Of a DNA stretch of 64,000 nucleotides, positions 58,819 through 64,000 are shown one piece after another. Under the pieces are notes generated by a model, which saw only the letters and a list, made by a program, of their open reading frames with translations, had not been told where the DNA came from and searched no databases. Each line of letters starts with the position of its first letter. The stretch's first letter is position 1. The stretch is from assembly GCA_963383645.1 (NCBI GenBank), contig OY726576.1, positions 14,991,486 through 15,055,485 of the forward strand, given 5' to 3'. A program made the translations under genes and the position numbers. Source of the DNA: Muscardinus avellanarius (Eukaryota; Chordata; Mammalia; Rodentia; Gliridae).

Positions 58819-61680
58819 CCGTGGTTTTTTATGGCGACAATATAATAACTTTTCTTCTTCCCCAGTGAAGTTCGGAAACTGTAGGAGACCCAAGAGACAA
58901 GAGATGAAGAGGAAAATGTCAGCTTGTTACAGATAAAGCGGTTGAGAGGAGAGGCTTGGGCGGCCAGGCAAATGGAGGTGCTAACAGCCATCCTCGGAGC
59001 TGGACCTTACCTCTCCAGTCTCCAGCAGACAGATGAGCAGAGCTCTCCCCTCGGGCCCCAGAGCAGAGCTGCCTTCACAGGTGCAGATTCCAGGTTGGGA
59101 GACAGCTCAGCTCCCCCTCTCTACTGCCGAGCCGAGCTGGGTGGTCCAGGCCTGGAGCTCCTTCCCCGCCCACCCATCCCCAACTCACAGCAGGCCCTGG
59201 GCAGGACAGCGGGTGTCTCCTGAGAGTGGGGAGCTCCTGGCTACAGGAAAACTGGTAAATCTTGTGATGGGCAGGGAGTCTGAGAAAGAAGCATGCCTGT
59301 TCTCCTTTCTATTTTCAAAAACAACGAATCAAATAAGACAATCCACTGTGAACATTTGAAGAGAGGGGAGAGAGGGAAAAAAAAGAACACAGAAAAGAAT
59401 TGTAGAAATGCGTGCCACCTTCAATTCCAGCATCCAGTGTTAACTATCACTACGTGTTGGTGTGTACCCCTCGGGCCTTTGCGACTGTGTGTTTAAACAA
59501 AATTAGAATCGTGCTTTATGCATAATTTCTTATCTGGCTTTCTTCAAAATTCTATATAAAGCGCCTCAGCGTGTCCACGAGGCTGCAGGCGGCACAAGGG
59601 CAGGAACCACGTCCGTTTGATCAACGCCCTTTCCCCGGGGCCGAGCGTGTGCACCATGCTCAAAAGACCTTGCAGAAACTAATAGTCACAGGTAATATTG
59701 ATGAGGTGACTTCCAGGCCTCCCGGTGCATCGTTCAGTGACAAGCCCCGAAAGCTGGCACTTCTCTGACCTGCGTCTTCCAAAAAAAAAAAAAGGGAAAC
59801 TGAGGCTGGGAAAGCGAAGGTCCCGCCCTCGGGCCTCGTCTCCAGTGAGCACGCCCATCAGCACACACCGGAGGCTGGGGGCCAGCTCTGCTTCCCTGAG
59901 ACACGACTGCTCACTGGACGGAAAGTTGAGCCCCCAGGTGGATCCCAGAGGTGGTGCTGGGGTGGGCTGCCCGGCCTTTGGGCAGTGCCCCTGGGGTCCT
60001 TCAGCAGCCCGACCCCGCCTGGATGTGGGTCTCCCCTCTCCTGGCCCATGCTGCTGGTGCCCATGCCTGAGTGTGCCAACGTGCCTGTCCACCCTGCCGG
60101 GCAGCAGGTCCCCCTGTCATGTCCACTATCGTCTTTTAGAATCCACTGGGCCTGAGCCTCTGCCACACCCCAACTCTCCTGTTTCTGGGCACACTGGCTC
60201 AACGTCCGGCTGCTAGCATGTGAGTTTCTGCCCAAGGACCTTCTCTGGCCTCTGGAGCCCCCTCTGCTCCCGACCCAACGGGGAACCGATGCCTCCTGGG
60301 AGCGACCCTCCCCAATTATTATAGGGATCATCACCTTGGTACCCCAGCTTCCCCGCATGCTCCCGGAGCTCCCCGGAAAGGATCGAACCCCAGGCGCCCA
60401 CCATGGTCACTGGCTTGCTAATAAACCTCACATCTGCTTCCTTCCCTCCTCCCCAGCCCATGCTGCCGGGGTGGCTTGGATCCTCGGCTCAGAGTTGGCT
60501 TCCTCGTCCCTGCAGCCACCACCCCTGGCCTCCACTCTTTCTTCTCTGACCCATTTCCCACACGTGTCCCCGGAGTGACCTTTTAAGGGTTCTGTTCACC
60601 CACTTTGCCGATTCCCGGCCGCCGTGCTGAGGTCCTTGACCCAGGGTCGGAGCCTCTGTGAGCTCCCACTGTGTCGGCTCCTGGCTTCCTCCTGTGGCCC
60701 AGCCCTCAGCGTGCACACCGGCCACACTAACCTGGCTCGCACACGCATCTCTGCCTTTGCACGCACTGTCCACCTGCCAGGCACGCCTTTCCCTGCTTGT
60801 TGACTAGAAAAAACTTTTACTTATACAGCAAGACCCGTCTCAGAATCACCTCCTCCCGGAAGCCTTCTTAGACCACCCTAGGTAATAGAATCTCTTGGTG
60901 CTTTGTCAATTTATTATTTCTTTTGTCCAAGACTTTGCGTATTGAAATTGTGTTTTTAGATGTCTGTCTCCACGAAACTGCAGGCTTCTCCTCGGGAGCC
61001 TCAGTCCTCCTCTGAGTCTCCCCCAGTGCCCAGCACCGATCCTGGACACATTAGACCCTCGATAAGAACAGATGTTCCTCGCTCTCCACACGCTCCTCTT
61101 CACTCGAAACCTGGGAGCAAATGGGCTCAGGATCCTGGACCTGTGGTTGAACATCCAACTCCCTGAAGTCAGGCGTCCCATGGATACTTGGATGGGAATG
61201 AATGAATGAATCTGAATGAATGACGGAGCCCAAAGCCCAGGGTGCTCGCCAACTCTGGGCACAGACCTGCATGAAGTTGGGGGGGAGAACATGGAGATGC
61301 CGAGCCAGAGCCAAGAAAGTTGTTTTGCTTTGGAATATATTATTTTTGCAGGTTGCTATAGTTACCGCTGTGAAATTAAAAATTAAAACCTTGTGAAAGA
61401 GAGAGGGTTGACTGAGATGAGGCAGTTCCTTGACAGGCTGAGTTATTTATCTTTTCCCCATGTAACATCTGGTTATGTGCTTGCAAATTTATTTTTAATT
61501 CAGAGCTTTAAAAAGGATTTCGTGGTGGTGCGCGGTGCCCGGATGAATAGTTCGCGAGGGGAAGGTTAGCAGGCGGTAGCTAGGGGCAACGGTGACCCTC
61601 AGCCCGTCCCTTGGCCCTTTCCCGGCTTCTCACACAACCTCTAGGAACCAGGGGGTGGCTCGCATGCGTCTGGACCCCCT

Positions 61681-61713
61681 GCCAATCAAGCTGCAGCGGT
61701 AACCATGGTTCCC
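61681..61713. promoter_or_regulatory. X-box (RFX-type) and CCAAT motifs
   Basis: GGTAACCATGGTTCC (61699-61713) is a near-perfect palindrome of the RFX X-box type, with CCAAT at 61682-61686. Function is inferred only. Confidence 0.35.
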
Positions 61714-62918
61714 AGCCACAGAGCCAGGAGGAGGCTGTTAGCGGGTTCCTGTGGCTCTCAAGCAGGGCCACCAGCCTGGCTGAAGGTGGGGGAGGCTTCA
61801 CATTCCCAGAGTTCAGGCCGCCTCCCAACCTGCGTGGCCCCGAGTGTCTCCAGGAGCCCCGGCCCTGCCCTGACGCCCAGAAAGACAGGGTTTAGTGGCG
61901 GTGCCGCTGGCTGGGGTCAGGAGGTGACGGCTCAGGGTCCAGCCCAGCCACTTCTGCCTGGGCGACTCTGGGAATCGCCTTCCCTCTAGGTCTCCATTCT
62001 CCTGACTCTTCGGGGAAGGGCCGGGGTCTGTGGTGCCCTCCTCGGACCCTTATTCCAGGAGGTAAAGAGTTACCAGGCATCTCTGGTGCCTGCGCTTGTG
62101 TTTATGCCGGACACCGAGGCAGCAGGTCGGGATCCCAGGCAGGCCGCGCCCCGGGCTTCCGCCCCTTGCAGCCTTCCTCCTGCCTCAGGACTTTGTGCGC
62201 GGCACCCAGTTTGCACAGAGCCCTCTAGGGTAGATGTTCACAGTACCCCCTTCTCCAGCCCCCACCCCGGGTGTCTGCTCCAATGTCTCTTCCTCATCCA
62301 TCGAGGGGACCCACTGATCTGAAATGACCTGCACCTCCCACGCAGAGCCCCCGCTCTCCTCCACGGCACAGCCGGTGTCTGATCCGCAGCCTGGCTTCCT
62401 TGGGTCTCAGTGGCCTTGGTCAACCAGCATCCCGGGCCCCGTGAGCCTCCTTCCGATGTGCTGTGTCTCAGGTCAGTACAAGGGAGTCTGGGGGGGGGGG
62501 AGGGCGCTGCCACACCTGGCTCCGCCCACCTCACTCATCCCCTGGGCATGGTACCATTTCCTGTCCCGCAAGAAGGGCGGTGCGGTCCAATAAGGTATTT
62601 TGAGAGAGAAGCCACATCCATGTAATTTTTATTACAGCATATGGTTATGATAATTCTCCTTTATTATTAGTTGTTGTTAATCTCTTATGGTGCCTAATTT
62701 ACTCATTAAACTTTATCATAAATAAGCATATAGAAAAAACATAGTGTATATAAGGGTGGGTACCGTGTGTGGTTTGAAGCATCCACTAGGCTCTTGGAAT
62801 GCACCCCTTTTAGATAGGGGGTGAACTGTAGGACACTTTCTGTCTGTCTTGTCTGTCTGTCCCCTGTGTCCAGAGCAGGGCCTGGCATAGCATTGGACTC
62901 AGTATATGTTTGCTGATG

Positions 62919-63090
62919 CCGGGCGTGGTGGCGCACACCTGTAATCCTTGTACTTGGAGGCTAAGATGGGAGGATCGCAGAGACTCTCATCAACCTAGCA
63001 AGACCTTGTTTCCAAAAAGGAAGTAAAATCAGGCTGCAGGTGTAGCTCGAAGGTAGAATGCCTCTGGGTTCAATCCCCAGTACCACAATC
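62919..63090 (+). repeat. B1-dID SINE, internally deleted
   Basis: B1-like half is shortened; the ID-like half is intact with GGGTTCAATCCCCAGTACC. Confidence 0.87.
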
Positions 63091-63303
63091 AACCAATCAA
63101 TCCTTTGTTGAGTAAACGCACGGATGGGTGGGTGACTGACGGATGGAGGAAACCCTGGTTGGTCCTTGCTCTGCGCTGCTTGGTTAGGACAAGCTGGGGC
63201 ATTTTGGGACTGAAGGGTAATGACCGAGACAAAAAAACTCCCAGCTAGGAAACAGGAACGTCAAAAGCAGCTGCAGAGGAGGAGGTCAGGAATCCCTCAT
63301 GGT

Positions 63304-63390
63304 GGCGTGTGTGTGCGTGTGCGTGTGCGTGTGTGCATGCATGTGTGTGTGCATGTGTGTGTGCATGTGTGTGTGCATGTGTGTGAGTAT
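63304..63390 (+). repeat. GT/GCAT microsatellite
   Basis: GTGTGCATGTGTGT units repeated with a 12-nt rhythm. Confidence 0.93.
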
Positions 63391-63664
63391 GCGCACGTAC
63401 CCATTGGTCCATCCGAGGCCTCTTTTGCAGATTCAGAAAACCCTAACATGGCTTCCTAAAGTGGGAGTTGCCGCCTGGGTCGGGGTGCTAAAACAAACTG
63501 TAGGTACATAAAAGAACACAGCGATCACTGTATCTTTCTGTTTATTCACTTAAAGATGGTAGAATTCCAGGGACCGCTGAGTAATATTTTTTTTCTGAAA
63601 AGGAAGCGATATGCCAGGTAAGTTTGGGAACCTCTGCAGAGGTGAATGATAGAAAAGAATTATA

Positions 63665-63815
63665 TAAGCCAGGCAGGGTGGCACACGCCTGTAATCCCAG
63701 CACTCGGGAGACTGAGATAGGAGGATCGCAGTTCAAGGCCATTCTTGGCAATTTAGTGGGACCCAGTTTCAAAATAAAGAATTAAAAAAAGCTGGGGATA
63801 TAGCTTGGAGTTAGA
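63665..63815 (+). repeat. B1-dID SINE
   Basis: Dimer with a truncated ID-like half. Confidence 0.85.
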
Positions 63816-63844
63816 AACCCCCCGTTTAAATAAAAGAAAATAAT

Positions 63845-63847
<3 letters not shown>

Positions 63848-63876
<29 letters not shown>

Positions 63877-63880
63877 CAGC
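63848..63880 (+). repeat. (AT)n microsatellite
   Basis: About 13 AT units. Confidence 0.93.
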
Positions 63881-63926
63881 CTAAATTCTCTTATAATAAC
63901 AAAAGTATTAACAGTGACCATGTAGG

Positions 63927-64000
63927 AGCTGGGCGTGGTGGCGCACACTTGTAATCCTAGCATTTGGGAGGCTGAGTCTGGAGAATCACGGTTTGCGGAA
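63927..64000 (+). repeat. B1-dID SINE, cut by window edge
   Basis: Start of a dimer (GCTGGGCGTGGTGGCGCACA). Confidence 0.9.

Larger units (their letters stand above)
31281..64000. other. Region 5' of SIRPA: no gene recognised
   Basis: After removing SINEs and simple repeats, the larger unique blocks are about 33.1-34.1, 34.6-35.6, 38.0-42.6, 45.4-46.0, 46.4-52.0, 53.6-55.9 and 59.0-62.9 kb. They are GC-rich, contain MIR/L2 relics and show no protein domain or spliced gene that I recognise. The 405-codon open frame at 46678-47895 looks non-coding. A distant non-coding 5' exon of SIRPA cannot be excluded. Confidence 0.7.

Overview
The window is mammalian nuclear DNA and contains no sign of a bacterial, viral or plasmid backbone. 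The organism is most likely a squirrel-family rodent (Sciuridae: squirrel, marmot or ground squirrel). The main reason is a dense population of one dimeric SINE, with a 7SL/B1-like left half joined by an A-rich linker to an ID-like, tRNA-derived right half. This matches the B1-dID family described from squirrels and dormice. Long CA, GA and CT microsatellites, L2/MIR-type relics and an intron-rich gene fit the same picture.

The one gene I can support is SIRPA (signal regulatory protein alpha, CD172a), on the minus strand. Six coding exons were found and joined by splice site, reading phase and similarity to human SIRPA: signal peptide (30507-30585), IgV domain (14725-15078), two IgC1 domains (8844-9164 and 8131-8463), transmembrane segment (6114-6221) and a 25-nt juxtamembrane cytoplasmic micro-exon (3382-3406). 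They join without a frameshift or stop into 406 codons plus two bases. The remaining cytoplasmic exons, which carry the ITIM tyrosines in known SIRPA proteins, were not found and should lie beyond position 1. The transmembrane segment has no charged residue, and the cytoplasmic micro-exon is present. Both argue for SIRPA rather than the DAP12-pairing SIRPB1 type.

Layout: 1-3381 is the part of intron 6 that is in the window; 3382-30585 is the exon and intron body, with a 15.4-kb first intron; about 30230-31280 is a CpG island over the start codon, the presumed promoter; 31.3-64 kb is the region 5' of the gene. That last region holds SINEs, low-complexity tracts and GC-rich unique sequence. I recognise no second gene in it. 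Its long open frames come from GC-rich or low-complexity DNA and resemble no protein I know.

I found no new molecular system. The observations most worth following are: extra N-glycosylation sequons and changed CD47-contact positions in the SIRPA V domain; a GATA plus NF-E2/MARE cluster in intron 1; a CTCF-type motif beside the 25-nt micro-exon; an ATG-TAG start-stop element upstream of the SIRPA start; tandem amplification of the tRNA-like half of the SINE; microsatellites that grow from SINE tails; and a local 124-bp duplication with a constant 952-bp offset.
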